Shown here piece after piece: positions 35,050 to 43,545 of a stretch of DNA of 49,758 nucleotides. Position 1 is the stretch's first letter, and each line of letters opens with the position of its first letter. The stretch is from Clostridiaceae bacterium (GTDB lineage Bacteria > Bacillota > Clostridia > Oscillospirales > Acutalibacteraceae), in assembly GCA_016288315.1 (NCBI GenBank), contig JAEEYU010000046.1, positions 1 to 49,758 on the forward strand. Direction: 5' to 3'. The position numbers were made by a program, and so were the translations under genes. Under the pieces are notes generated by a model. That model was not told the origin of the DNA. It made no database searches and saw only the letters and a program-made list of their open reading frames with translations.

Positions 35050-35970
35050 ATGAGAATTGTATTTATGGGCACTCCCGATTTCGCCGTGCCCTGCCTGCAG
35101 AGATTATATGACACGGGCAACGATGTCTGCGCTGTTTTCTGCCAGCCCGACAAACCCCAGGGCAGAAAAATGGTTCTCACACCGCCTCCCGTAAAAGTCA
35201 GAGCGCTCGAACTCGGCATTCCCGTTTTCCAGCCTGCAACCTTAAAAACGGATGAGAGCTATGAAGAGCTTAAAAACCTTCACCCCGAACTCACAGTAGT
35301 TGTCGCCTACGGCAAAATTCTGCCGCAGAGAGTCCTTGACATCCCCGAATACGGCTGCATCAATATTCACGCATCCCTCCTGCCGGAGCTCAGGGGAGCC
35401 GCCCCGATTCAGTGGGCTGTCATCAACGGCCTTGAAGAAACGGGAGTTACCTCAATGCAGATGAACGCAGGGCTCGACACGGGCGATATGCTCCTTTCCT
35501 CAAAGGTAAAAATCGGAGAAAACGAAACATCCGAAGAACTCTGGGACCGTCTCTCACTGCTCGCTCCCGACGTTCTCGAAAAAACTCTTGAAGATTTAAA
35601 AGCGGGCAGACTCAATCCCGTAAAGCAGGATGATTCTGAATCCACTTATGCGCCCCTTCTTTCAAAAGAAATCAGTCAGGTGGACTGGAACGCCGACTGC
35701 GGCACCGTCCACAATAAAATAAGAGGGCTTTATTCCTGGCCCTGCGCCGTTACCTTCATAAACGGCAAAAAGATTAAACTCATAAAAAGCATAAAGCATC
35801 CGCAGCTGAGCGGTCAGCCCGGTCAGGTCATTGAATCTGACGGCAGACTGATTATCGCCTGCAAAACCGGGGCGGTTGAGATTATCACCCTCCAGGCGGA
35901 AGGCAAAAAAGCAATGAGCGCCTCCGACTATCTCAGAGGCAACCCCATAGAAAACAACATAATTGTTTAA
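35050..35970 (+). CDS. fmt: methionyl-tRNA formyltransferase
   Basis: 306 residues. It formylates initiator Met-tRNA with 10-formyl-THF. RIVFMGTPDFAVP at the start, NIHASLLPELRGAAPIQWAVINGLEETGVTSM (catalytic Asn, His and later Asp in LDTGDML) and the C-terminal tRNA-binding domain (IRGLYSWPCAVT) are all present. AAGGAG precedes the ATG. Confidence 0.97.
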   Translation: MRIVFMGTPDFAVPCLQRLYDTGNDVCAVFCQPDKPQGRKMVLTPPPVKVRALELGIPVFQPATLKTDESYEELKNLHPELTVVVAYGKILPQRVLDIPEYGCINIHASLLPELRGAAPIQWAVINGLEETGVTSMQMNAGLDTGDMLLSSKVKIGENETSEELWDRLSLLAPDVLEKTLEDLKAGRLNPVKQDDSESTYAPLLSKEISQVDWNADCGTVHNKIRGLYSWPCAVTFINGKKIKLIKSIKHPQLSGQPGQVIESDGRLIIACKTGAVEIITLQAEGKKAMSASDYLRGNPIENNIIV

Positions 35971-35982
35971 GGAGGTTTTGTT

Positions 35983-36672
35983 ATGAGATTTATGTATATG
36001 GATATCTACTATCTGATTCTCGTCATCCCCGCAATGCTCCTCGCCCTTTTTGCGCAGATTAAAGTCAAATCCACTTACAGTAAATTCAGCCGTGTCCGCA
36101 ACGTCAGAGGGCTCACGGGCGCACAGGCGGCGCAGCAGGTGCTTTCATATTACGGCATAACCGATGTCACTATCCGCCCCATAGGCGGCAATCTTACAGA
36201 CAATTACAACCCCAAAACAAAGGTTCTCAGCCTGTCGCAGGCAAATTTCTCGGGCAGTTCAATCGCCGCAATCGGCGTTGCCTGCCATGAGGTCGGGCAC
36301 GCAATTCAGCACGCAACCGATTATTACCCCATAAAAGTCCGTTCCGCCCTCGTGCCCGTTGCCAACATCGGCTCGTGGGTCGGCATCCCTCTTGCGTTAG
36401 CCGGCTATGTGCTCGGCTTTCATCCCCTCGTTTCAATCGGTCTTATGCTCTATTCTCTCATAGCGATTTTCCAGTTCGTAACCCTTCCCGTCGAATTCAA
36501 CGCGAGCAGCAGGGCTATAAAAGCCATTGAAGAGCAGGGGCTCCTTTATGAAGATGAAACACAGGGCGCAAAAAAAGTGCTCTCGGCAGCGGCTCTCACC
36601 TATGTAGCTTCACTTGTTGTGTCGCTCGCAAACCTGTTAAGATTGTTTTTGCGTTTTAACAACAGAAAATAA
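35983..36672 (+). CDS. zinc metallopeptidase, YugP family (membrane)
   Basis: 229 residues. An N-terminal membrane helix is followed by a region with conserved LTGAQAAQQVL and NYNPKTKVLSLS, the zinc motif CHEVGHAIQHA, and three more helices (VANIGSWVGIPLALAGYVLG; LMLYSLIAIFQFVTLPVEF; C-terminal). This is PF04298 (neutral zinc metallopeptidase 2), whose biological substrates are unknown. It sits between fmt and rsmB, a frequent clostridial order that Bacillus lacks. GGAGG precedes the ATG. Confidence 0.9.
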   Translation: MRFMYMDIYYLILVIPAMLLALFAQIKVKSTYSKFSRVRNVRGLTGAQAAQQVLSYYGITDVTIRPIGGNLTDNYNPKTKVLSLSQANFSGSSIAAIGVACHEVGHAIQHATDYYPIKVRSALVPVANIGSWVGIPLALAGYVLGFHPLVSIGLMLYSLIAIFQFVTLPVEFNASSRAIKAIEEQGLLYEDETQGAKKVLSAAALTYVASLVVSLANLLRLFLRFNNRK

Positions 36673-36689
36673 ACCCGGCGGAGATAATT

Positions 36690-38027
36690 ATGAAATCGGC
36701 AAGACAGACTGCGTTTGAAATATTGCTTAAAATTCAAAAAGACGGCGCTTATTCCAACCTTGCTGTTGACAGTATGCTTACTGAAAACACACAGCTGGAC
36801 TCAAGAGACACCGCCTTTGTCAGCGCACTCGTTTACGGCACAACGGAGCGCCGCATCTCTGTCGATTACAACCTCTCCCTCTACCTCACACAGCCGTTAA
36901 AAAAACTAAAGCCCGAGCTCCTCGCCATTCTGCGTATGGGCGCTTATCAGATTCTTTTTATGGATAAAGTCCCCGAGAGCGCCGCAGTAAACGAGAGCGT
37001 AAAACTCGCAAAAGAGAATAAATCCGCCTTCGCCGCCGCGCTTGTAAACGCCGTGCTTCGCAAGGTGGCTCAAAACGGCTTCATCCTGCCCGACGGCGAT
37101 GAAACCTCACTCGAAAAACTCGAGGTTCTCTATTCCATTCCTCAATGGATTTTAAAACTCTGGATTGATTCCTACGGTTTTGAGAACGCCGTCGGCGTTG
37201 CGGCGAAATCGCTCGAACCCTCAAAAGTCGTTCTCAGGGCAAACACGCTTAATACAACCGTTGACGGTCTTGTCAGCGTTCTTGAAAGCGAAGGTGTCGG
37301 CGCGACCGTTTCCGGTATTGTCGAAAACTCCCTCGTGCTCGAAAAACAGGGCGCGGTCGAAAAGCTTGTCGCTTTCAGAGAGGGGCTTTTCCACGTTCAG
37401 GATTTTGCCTCTCAGCTCTGCGTAAAAGCCCTTGACCCTCAGCCGGGCGAAACCGTCTTTGACCTTTGTTCTGCGCCGGGCGGCAAGGCGTTCACTGCGG
37501 CTCAGCGGATGAACGGCGAAGGCAGCGTCAACGCATTTGACATCTACCAGTCAAGAGTTGAGCTTATAAGAAGCGGAGCAAAACGTCTCGGTCTTCCCAA
37601 TGTCAAGCCATTTTTGTCAGATGCCTCCGTTTTCAATGAGAATTACGGCACCGCAGACAGAGTCCTTTGCGATGTTCCCTGCTCGGGTCTCGGCATTATC
37701 GGCAGAAAGCCCGAAGTCCGCTTCAAAACGCAGGATGAAATATCCGTCCTGCCCGAATTGCAGTTCAGTATCTTATGCAACGCAAGGCGCTATCTTAAAG
37801 ACAGCGGCACCCTCATCTATTCCACCTGCACACTGAATCCCGCTGAAAATGAAGAGGTCTGCAACAGATTTTTAAACGAGTGCCGCGAATTTCAGCCGGT
37901 TCCCGTTCTGCCCGATGTCAGTGGCTTCAGGAGCGATGAATTCCTGACCCTTATGCCCCATCTCAGCGGCACCGACGGCTTCTTCATAGCCGCTTTTAAA
38001 AAACGGGGGTGCGGTAATGAATTATGA
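36690..38027 (+). CDS. rsmB: 16S rRNA (cytosine-967-C5)-methyltransferase
   Basis: 445 residues. An N-terminal NusB-like RNA-binding domain (ARQTAFEILLKIQ; VPESAAVNESVKLAK) precedes a SAM-dependent m5C methyltransferase fold with FDLCSAPGGKAF, DVPCSGLG and YSTCTLNPAENEEV, giving both catalytic cysteines. The product modifies C967 of 16S rRNA. It overlaps rlmN by 11 bases. Confidence 0.95.
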   Translation: MKSARQTAFEILLKIQKDGAYSNLAVDSMLTENTQLDSRDTAFVSALVYGTTERRISVDYNLSLYLTQPLKKLKPELLAILRMGAYQILFMDKVPESAAVNESVKLAKENKSAFAAALVNAVLRKVAQNGFILPDGDETSLEKLEVLYSIPQWILKLWIDSYGFENAVGVAAKSLEPSKVVLRANTLNTTVDGLVSVLESEGVGATVSGIVENSLVLEKQGAVEKLVAFREGLFHVQDFASQLCVKALDPQPGETVFDLCSAPGGKAFTAAQRMNGEGSVNAFDIYQSRVELIRSGAKRLGLPNVKPFLSDASVFNENYGTADRVLCDVPCSGLGIIGRKPEVRFKTQDEISVLPELQFSILCNARRYLKDSGTLIYSTCTLNPAENEEVCNRFLNECREFQPVPVLPDVSGFRSDEFLTLMPHLSGTDGFFIAAFKKRGCGNEL

Positions 38028-39054
38028 TATAAAATCAATGACGGCTTCCGAAATCGAAGCAGTTTTAAAGCAGCTCGGTCAGCCCTCATACCGCGCAAAA
38101 CAGATTTATTCCTGGCTTCACAAAAACAAAGCTTCGTCATATTCCGAAATGACAAATATCCCCAAAACCCTTATTGGTAAGCTTGAAGAAGAATATCCTT
38201 TAAATGGCTGTGAAATAAAACGCAGGCAGATATCCGAAAAGGATTCCACCGTAAAATATCTTTTTGAACTCTCCGACGGCGAGTTTGTCGAGAGTGTTGT
38301 TATGAAATACAAATACGGTTACACCGTCTGCGTTTCAACCCAGGCGGGCTGCAAAATGGGCTGCGCCTTCTGCGCCTCAACAGTCGGCGGCTTTCGCAGA
38401 AATCTTCTCCCCGGCGAAATAGTCAGTGAGATTTATACTGCGGAGAATGACCTCGGCATTACCGTTTCGCACATCGTTCTTATGGGTATGGGCGAGCCGC
38501 TTGACAATTACGAAAATGTTATGCGCTTTCTCGAAATCATCACAAGCGAAGAAGGGCACAATATCTCAATGCGAAACATCTCCCTTTCAACCTGCGGAAT
38601 TGTTCCCCGCATTTATGATCTTATGCAAAAACATCTCGGGCTTACTCTTTCAATTTCACTGCACGCGCCTTTTGATGAAATGCGCAGCAGAATAATGCCC
38701 GTCAACAATAAATACCACATTGACGAACTTCTCACCGCCTGCAGGCGCTACGCCGCCGAAACATCCAGGCGCATATCCTTTGAGTATGCAATGCTCTCGG
38801 GAATAAACGACACAGACGAGTGCGCTCTTGCCCTCGCCAAAGCGCTTAAGGGAATGCTCTGCCACGTCAACCTCATACCGGTCAACGAGGTCAGAGAGAG
38901 TCCCTATCACCCCAGCACGCCCGAGAGGGTTAAAAGATTTGTTGAACTGCTTGAAAAAAACGGAATTACCGTTACAGTCCGACGCAAGCTCGGTTCAGAT
39001 ATAGATGCTTCCTGCGGGCAGCTCCGATTAAGACATACGGAAGGTAAAGATTAA
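38017..39054 (+). CDS. rlmN: 23S rRNA/tRNA adenine-C2 methyltransferase RlmN (radical SAM)
   Basis: 345 residues. The radical-SAM cluster motif CKMGCAFC is intact. The second catalytic Cys is seen in DASCGQLR near the C-terminus, and GFRRNLLPGEIVSEI and LMGMGEPLDNYENV are conserved. It methylates A2503 of 23S rRNA and A37 of some tRNAs. The next gene starts immediately after its stop codon. Confidence 0.96.
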   Translation: MNYDIKSMTASEIEAVLKQLGQPSYRAKQIYSWLHKNKASSYSEMTNIPKTLIGKLEEEYPLNGCEIKRRQISEKDSTVKYLFELSDGEFVESVVMKYKYGYTVCVSTQAGCKMGCAFCASTVGGFRRNLLPGEIVSEIYTAENDLGITVSHIVLMGMGEPLDNYENVMRFLEIITSEEGHNISMRNISLSTCGIVPRIYDLMQKHLGLTLSISLHAPFDEMRSRIMPVNNKYHIDELLTACRRYAAETSRRISFEYAMLSGINDTDECALALAKALKGMLCHVNLIPVNEVRESPYHPSTPERVKRFVELLEKNGITVTVRRKLGSDIDASCGQLRLRHTEGKD

Positions 39055-39786
39055 ATGAAGATTACGGCAAAAACCGATGTTGGTTCAGTCAGAAAACAGA
39101 ATCAGGATTCCTACGCCGCAGGCGAAATTCCGGGCGGTATCTCCTGGGCTGTCGTCTGTGACGGAATGGGCGGCGCCGCCGGCGGTGCAGTTGCAAGCAC
39201 CATGGCGGTCAGAATGATTTCGGATAAAATCTCCGCAGTCCGCCGCGAGACGCTCACAGAGAGCTATATAAGGAGTCTTCTGATTTCAACAATAGAAAAT
39301 GCAAACACCTGCATATATGATGTTTCCTGCTCAAACCCCGAGCTTGCGGGTATGGGCACAACAGCCGTTGCGGTAATTACCGTTGATGAAAAAGCGTTTA
39401 TAGCGCACGTCGGCGACAGCAGAGCTTATAAACTGTTCCCTGACGGCGGAATAAAGCAGGTTACCACAGACCACTCAATGGTTCAGCAGCTTGTCGATAT
39501 GGGCGATATAACGCCCGCACAGGCAAGAATACACCCCGAGCGAAACATCATCACCCGCGCCGTCGGCGTCGATGAAAAGGTCAGGGTGGATTTCACCTGC
39601 GAAGAGCTGAATACCGGCGAAATACTTCTGATTTGCAGCGACGGTCTGTCCGGCTATGTTGAAGACGGCGAAATAGCAAAGGCGGTTGCGGCGGCAGATT
39701 ACCGCGAGTGCGCCGACAAGTTAGTAAACCTTGCCATTGAAAACGGCGGGGGAGACAACATAACCGTTGTTCTTATTTCAAGGTAA
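39055..39786 (+). CDS. prpC: PP2C-type Ser/Thr protein phosphatase PrpC
   Basis: 243 residues. Metal-binding aspartates lie in NQDSY (D18) and VVCDGMGGAAGG (D36), with AHVGDSRAY and a C-terminal GGGDNITVV. It removes phosphate from targets of the PASTA kinase encoded next, which it controls. Soluble, no membrane segment. The ATG follows directly on the rlmN stop, with GGAAGGT upstream inside rlmN. Confidence 0.96.
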   Translation: MKITAKTDVGSVRKQNQDSYAAGEIPGGISWAVVCDGMGGAAGGAVASTMAVRMISDKISAVRRETLTESYIRSLLISTIENANTCIYDVSCSNPELAGMGTTAVAVITVDEKAFIAHVGDSRAYKLFPDGGIKQVTTDHSMVQQLVDMGDITPAQARIHPERNIITRAVGVDEKVRVDFTCEELNTGEILLICSDGLSGYVEDGEIAKAVAAADYRECADKLVNLAIENGGGDNITVVLISR

Positions 39787-39798
39787 GGGGGCAGAGAT

Positions 39799-42006
39799 AT
39801 GGAGAATTACACAGGTAAAAGATTAGACGGCAGATATGAGATTCACGAGGTTCTGGGCGTCGGCGGAATGGCAGTCGTCTATAAGGCATACGACAATATT
39901 GATGACAGAACAGTTGCCGTCAAGATTCTGAAAGAGGAATATCTCGCAAGCGAGGAGTTCCGCCGCAGATTCAAAAACGAGTCGAAGGCAATCGCCGTGC
40001 TCTCACATCCCAACATAGTAAGGGTCTATGATGTCAGCTACGGCGAGACGCTCCAGTATATTGTAATGGAATACGTTGAGGGTATCACCCTCAAGGAATA
40101 TATCGAACAGCAGGGCAAGCTTGAAATCCGCGAGGCGGTGCATTTCACAATGCAGATTCTCCGCGCGCTTCAGCACGCCCACGACAAAGGCGTCGTTCAC
40201 AGAGATATCAAACCGCAAAACATCCTTCTTCTCTCAAACGGCAATATCAAAGTTACCGATTTCGGCATTGCCCGCTTCAGCAACGAGCAAAAAACAATGA
40301 CGGGCAGCGCCATCGGTTCCGTTCACTATATAAGCCCCGAACAGGCGAGGGGGGACATAATCGACGACAAAACCGACATTTACGCCGTCGGCGTCGTGCT
40401 TTACGAAATGCTGACGGGCAAGGTTCCCTTTGAGTCCGAAAGCTCCGTTTCGGTAGCCCTTATGCAGCTTTCCAAAGAGCCCACTCCGCCAAGGGAGCTC
40501 AATCCCAACATCCCCGTCGGCCTCGAACAGGTCGTTATGAGGGCTATGCAGAAGAACGTTCACGACCGCTACCAGTCCGCGGCGGAAATGCTCCTCGACA
40601 TTGAGGAGTTCAAACGCAACCCGGGCGTCAGATTCCGTGAAGATTACTTTGTGGATAAAGCGCCCACAAAGCCGATTTCCGCAGTTACTGCGCCCGTCGT
40701 CAATTCCGCTCCTCCCGAAAAAAGCATTGACGACACGGATTATGATTATCAGTCGGGCAGAAGTGCTCCCGTAATCAAGGGCATTATTATCGGCATTGTC
40801 GCCATGCTGCTGATTGTTCTTGCCGCATTCTATTTCGGCACAACAAAGCTCAACGGCTCAAAGCTTACCGTTCCCAACTTTATGGGCAAAAACTACGCCC
40901 TCGAAATAGCGGGCAACTCCGACTACTCGGCATTTGACATCTCCGTCGAATACGTGCAGAACAGCACCTACGAAGACGGCATAGTCATCAGCCAGGAGCC
41001 CAGACCCAACCAGAAAATCGACAAACGCAAAAACCAGATTCTCATCTCCGTTGCCAGCACGGTTGAAATGGTAACGGTTCCCGATGTTGTCGGCAACACC
41101 TATGTTGAAGCCAAAAAGATTCTCGAAAACAGGGGCTTCACCGTTACCGCAACTCCGCAGACGAGCGCCGAGGTCGAATTCGGCACCGTCATTTCCACCG
41201 ATCCCCAGGCGAATATCAGCGTGGAAGAGGGCTCAAACATCATCATTTTCTACGCCAGCGACTCCAAACTCAACGAGGTCCCCGAGCTCATCGGATGGGA
41301 TTACGAAACAGCAAAATCACTTCTTGAAAGCGTCGGTCTCGAAATTGACGAGAACGCCACAAGGTATGAAGACAGCACCGAAAAATACGGCACCGTCATT
41401 AATCAGAGCATTGATGCGGGCGAAAGGGTTGAGTCAGGCAAAAAGATTGCTCTCGTTCTCAGCAGCGGCAACGCTCCCACAACAGAGCCCGAAGAAACAT
41501 CCGTGCGCGTCTCAATCAGTCTTCCTTCAAGGGGCACAAGCAGCTCCGTTACCGCAACGCTCAACTCTTCGGTTGTCTATGATGACACGCTCCTGCTCGA
41601 CGGCTCCGTGTGCACCTTCACCGTCTCCGGCTCGGGCGAGTCAAATTACCTCAAGGTGATGGTTGACGGCTCGCTTTACTACACCTGCGTCATTGACTTC
41701 ACGAAGTCTCCTCCCGAAATGAAGGGCGGCGAATACCGCACGGGCGGCGGTATGTCAAGAGCGCTTATGCCATCGGTGCGTGGTATGAGCAAAGACACAG
41801 CCGTTGAAACACTCAAGGCAGCCGGCTTCTACAATATCGATTTCAACTACTCCGTAACCGATTCGTCAATAAATGAGGACAAGGTTTCCGCCCAGACTCC
41901 CGCCGCATCGTCCGACAGTCTCTTCCCCACAAGGTATGACACGGGCACAAAGGTTATCCTCACAATCTATCTCTATGAAGGAGAGTCAGATGAGCAGGCA
42001 GAATGA
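39799..42006 (+). CDS. prkC: PASTA-domain Ser/Thr protein kinase PrkC
   Basis: 735 residues. The kinase domain (13-270) has GVGGMAVVYKA, catalytic K42, HRDIKPQN (D136), DFG (D154) and an activation loop with TMTGSAIGSVHYISPEQ. One membrane helix lies at about 328-347. Outside are three PASTA domains (about 355-420, 425-490, 491-560) that bind cell-wall fragments. A beta-rich insert of about 85 residues and a fourth, more distant PASTA-like domain (about 650-730) follow. PrkC senses muropeptides and controls wall growth, and spore germination in Bacillus. It overlaps rsgA by 17 bases. Confidence 0.96.
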   Translation: MENYTGKRLDGRYEIHEVLGVGGMAVVYKAYDNIDDRTVAVKILKEEYLASEEFRRRFKNESKAIAVLSHPNIVRVYDVSYGETLQYIVMEYVEGITLKEYIEQQGKLEIREAVHFTMQILRALQHAHDKGVVHRDIKPQNILLLSNGNIKVTDFGIARFSNEQKTMTGSAIGSVHYISPEQARGDIIDDKTDIYAVGVVLYEMLTGKVPFESESSVSVALMQLSKEPTPPRELNPNIPVGLEQVVMRAMQKNVHDRYQSAAEMLLDIEEFKRNPGVRFREDYFVDKAPTKPISAVTAPVVNSAPPEKSIDDTDYDYQSGRSAPVIKGIIIGIVAMLLIVLAAFYFGTTKLNGSKLTVPNFMGKNYALEIAGNSDYSAFDISVEYVQNSTYEDGIVISQEPRPNQKIDKRKNQILISVASTVEMVTVPDVVGNTYVEAKKILENRGFTVTATPQTSAEVEFGTVISTDPQANISVEEGSNIIIFYASDSKLNEVPELIGWDYETAKSLLESVGLEIDENATRYEDSTEKYGTVINQSIDAGERVESGKKIALVLSSGNAPTTEPEETSVRVSISLPSRGTSSSVTATLNSSVVYDDTLLLDGSVCTFTVSGSGESNYLKVMVDGSLYYTCVIDFTKSPPEMKGGEYRTGGGMSRALMPSVRGMSKDTAVETLKAAGFYNIDFNYSVTDSSINEDKVSAQTPAASSDSLFPTRYDTGTKVILTIYLYEGESDEQAE

Positions 42007-42892
42007 GTCCGAGGGAATCCTGATTAAAAGCATAGACGGTTTTTTCTATGTGGAAACGCCGCAGGGAGTGTTTGAATGCCGCGCCAGGGGATTGTTCCGC
42101 AAAAAAGGAACAAAGCCCGTAGCGGGCGACAGAGTCAAAGTTCTGCTCGATGAAACAACCGGCAACGTCATTACCGAAGTCCTCGAGCGCAAAACCCTCC
42201 TTGCAAGGCCTCCCGTTGCAAACATCGACAAGCTCATCATCGTTTCTTCCGTCAAAGACCCCGCACCCAATTTTCTTGTCATTGACCGCCTGACCGCCGT
42301 TGCCTGCAACAGAGAAATAGAGCCCGTCGTCGTGTTCTCAAAAAGCGACCTCGACAGTGCGGATGAGTATATCGAAATCTATAAAAAAGCAGGCATAACC
42401 TCTTTCGCCGTTTCATGCAAAACGGGCGAGGGGGCAGACAGAATCAGAGAAGAATTAAAAGACCATATAAGCGCCTTCGCCGGCAATACGGGCGTCGGCA
42501 AGTCATCCATACTCAATATGATTATGCCCGAGCTGCAGCTCGCCACAGGCGAAATAAGCACAAAACTCGGCAGGGGGCGCCACACCACAAGAGAGAGCGG
42601 GCTTTATAAAGTTGACGGCGGCTATGTCGCCGACACACCCGGTTTCTCCGCCCTTGAATTTGAAGGCGATGACATTATGTTAAAAGAAAATGTCGCCTTC
42701 GGTTTCAAAGAGTTCCTTCCCTATCTCGGCACCTGCAGGTTTTCCACCTGCCGCCACATTAACGACAAGGGCTGTAAAATAGTCGAAGCCGTTGAGAAAG
42801 GCGAAATAGCCCGCTCAAGGCACAACAGCTATATCGCCATGCTCAGTCAGGCAATGGAAATAAAAGAGTGGGAGCTTAAAAAACAAAAATAA
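41990..42892 (+). CDS. rsgA: ribosome small-subunit-dependent GTPase RsgA
   Basis: 300 residues. RsgA helps mature the 30S subunit. An N-terminal OB domain, a circularly permuted GTPase (G4 first, then G1 GNTGVGKSSILN, G3 DTPGF) and the C-terminal zinc finger (CRFSTCRHINDKGC) are present. The G4 motif reads SKSD rather than NKxD. The ATG at 41990 has GAAGGAGAG just upstream; an earlier in-frame ATG lies inside prkC. It is the last gene of the long run. Confidence 0.95.
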   Translation: MSRQNESEGILIKSIDGFFYVETPQGVFECRARGLFRKKGTKPVAGDRVKVLLDETTGNVITEVLERKTLLARPPVANIDKLIIVSSVKDPAPNFLVIDRLTAVACNREIEPVVVFSKSDLDSADEYIEIYKKAGITSFAVSCKTGEGADRIREELKDHISAFAGNTGVGKSSILNMIMPELQLATGEISTKLGRGRHTTRESGLYKVDGGYVADTPGFSALEFEGDDIMLKENVAFGFKEFLPYLGTCRFSTCRHINDKGCKIVEAVEKGEIARSRHNSYIAMLSQAMEIKEWELKKQK

Positions 42893-42900
42893 ACAAACAA

Positions 42901-42930
42901 AAACCGCTGTGACTTCACAGCGGTTTTGCT
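42901..42930. terminator. bidirectional terminator after rsgA and the GtrA-like gene
   Basis: A 12-bp perfect stem AAACCGCTGTGA/TCACAGCGGTTT with a 2-base gap (likely a slightly larger real loop) flanked by A-rich and T-rich sides. It lies between the plus-strand rsgA (stop 42892) and the minus-strand GtrA-like gene (stop 42946) and probably serves both. Confidence 0.85.
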
Positions 42931-42945
42931 ATCTATACTATTGTA

Positions 42946-43506
42946 TTATTCAGCGGGAGTTTCGGGAGCTGCCTGCACTTTTTCTTCCTTCGGCTTGCGG
43001 AAAAGAATCTTGTCAACAGGGAAATACAGGAAGAACTGAACAGCAGAGCAGATCATAGTAGCCGCGTTTGCCGCCAGACTATCGCCCATCCATCCTTTTG
43101 AAACAAAAACATCTTTAAGAGTGGGGTTGAGCCATGCGGAAAAGCAGATAAGCGCTATTGTGAAAACAATGTAAATCGGAAGGGTAACAGCAACATTTGC
43201 GCTTGAATTGAAGGTCTTGTCTCTGTTTACAAAGAAAGCGACAATCTGCGCAATTATGTTAGCGGTGTTGTTAACAATAAAGTAACCCAGGCCGCCTGCC
43301 GCTACAGTTGAAACAAATACCCACCATTCAAAAGGTGTGTCATACTGTGCCTTGATAGCGGGAATCAGGGGCAGAAGGTTCAGCAGAACAAACTGAACAA
43401 TCATCGCAATAAGACTTACAAAAATGAATTTAACAAACTGCCAAACTGTCTTGACCGCCGAGCCCTTTTCAGCCGCGGCTTTATCGATGTCGTTTAATTT
43501 TGCCAT
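42946..43506 (-). CDS. GtrA-like membrane protein
   Basis: 186 residues with four predicted membrane helices. The signature FIFVSLIAMIVQF near the start and IIAQIVAFFVNRDKTF in the middle match the GtrA family (PF04138), small membrane proteins linked to transfer of lipid-linked sugars to the cell surface. The loop after helix 1 is longer than usual and the C-terminal tail is charged (RKPKEEKVQAAPETPAE). AAGGAG precedes the ATG. It lies 39 bases after the DivIVA-like gene on the same strand, so they probably form one transcript. Confidence 0.82.
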   Translation of the reverse strand: MAKLNDIDKAAAEKGSAVKTVWQFVKFIFVSLIAMIVQFVLLNLLPLIPAIKAQYDTPFEWWVFVSTVAAGGLGYFIVNNTANIIAQIVAFFVNRDKTFNSSANVAVTLPIYIVFTIALICFSAWLNPTLKDVFVSKGWMGDSLAANAATMICSAVQFFLYFPVDKILFRKPKEEKVQAAPETPAE

Positions 43507-43545
43507 ATTACGCTCCTTAATAGTTTATATTTAAAAGAATCCTGC

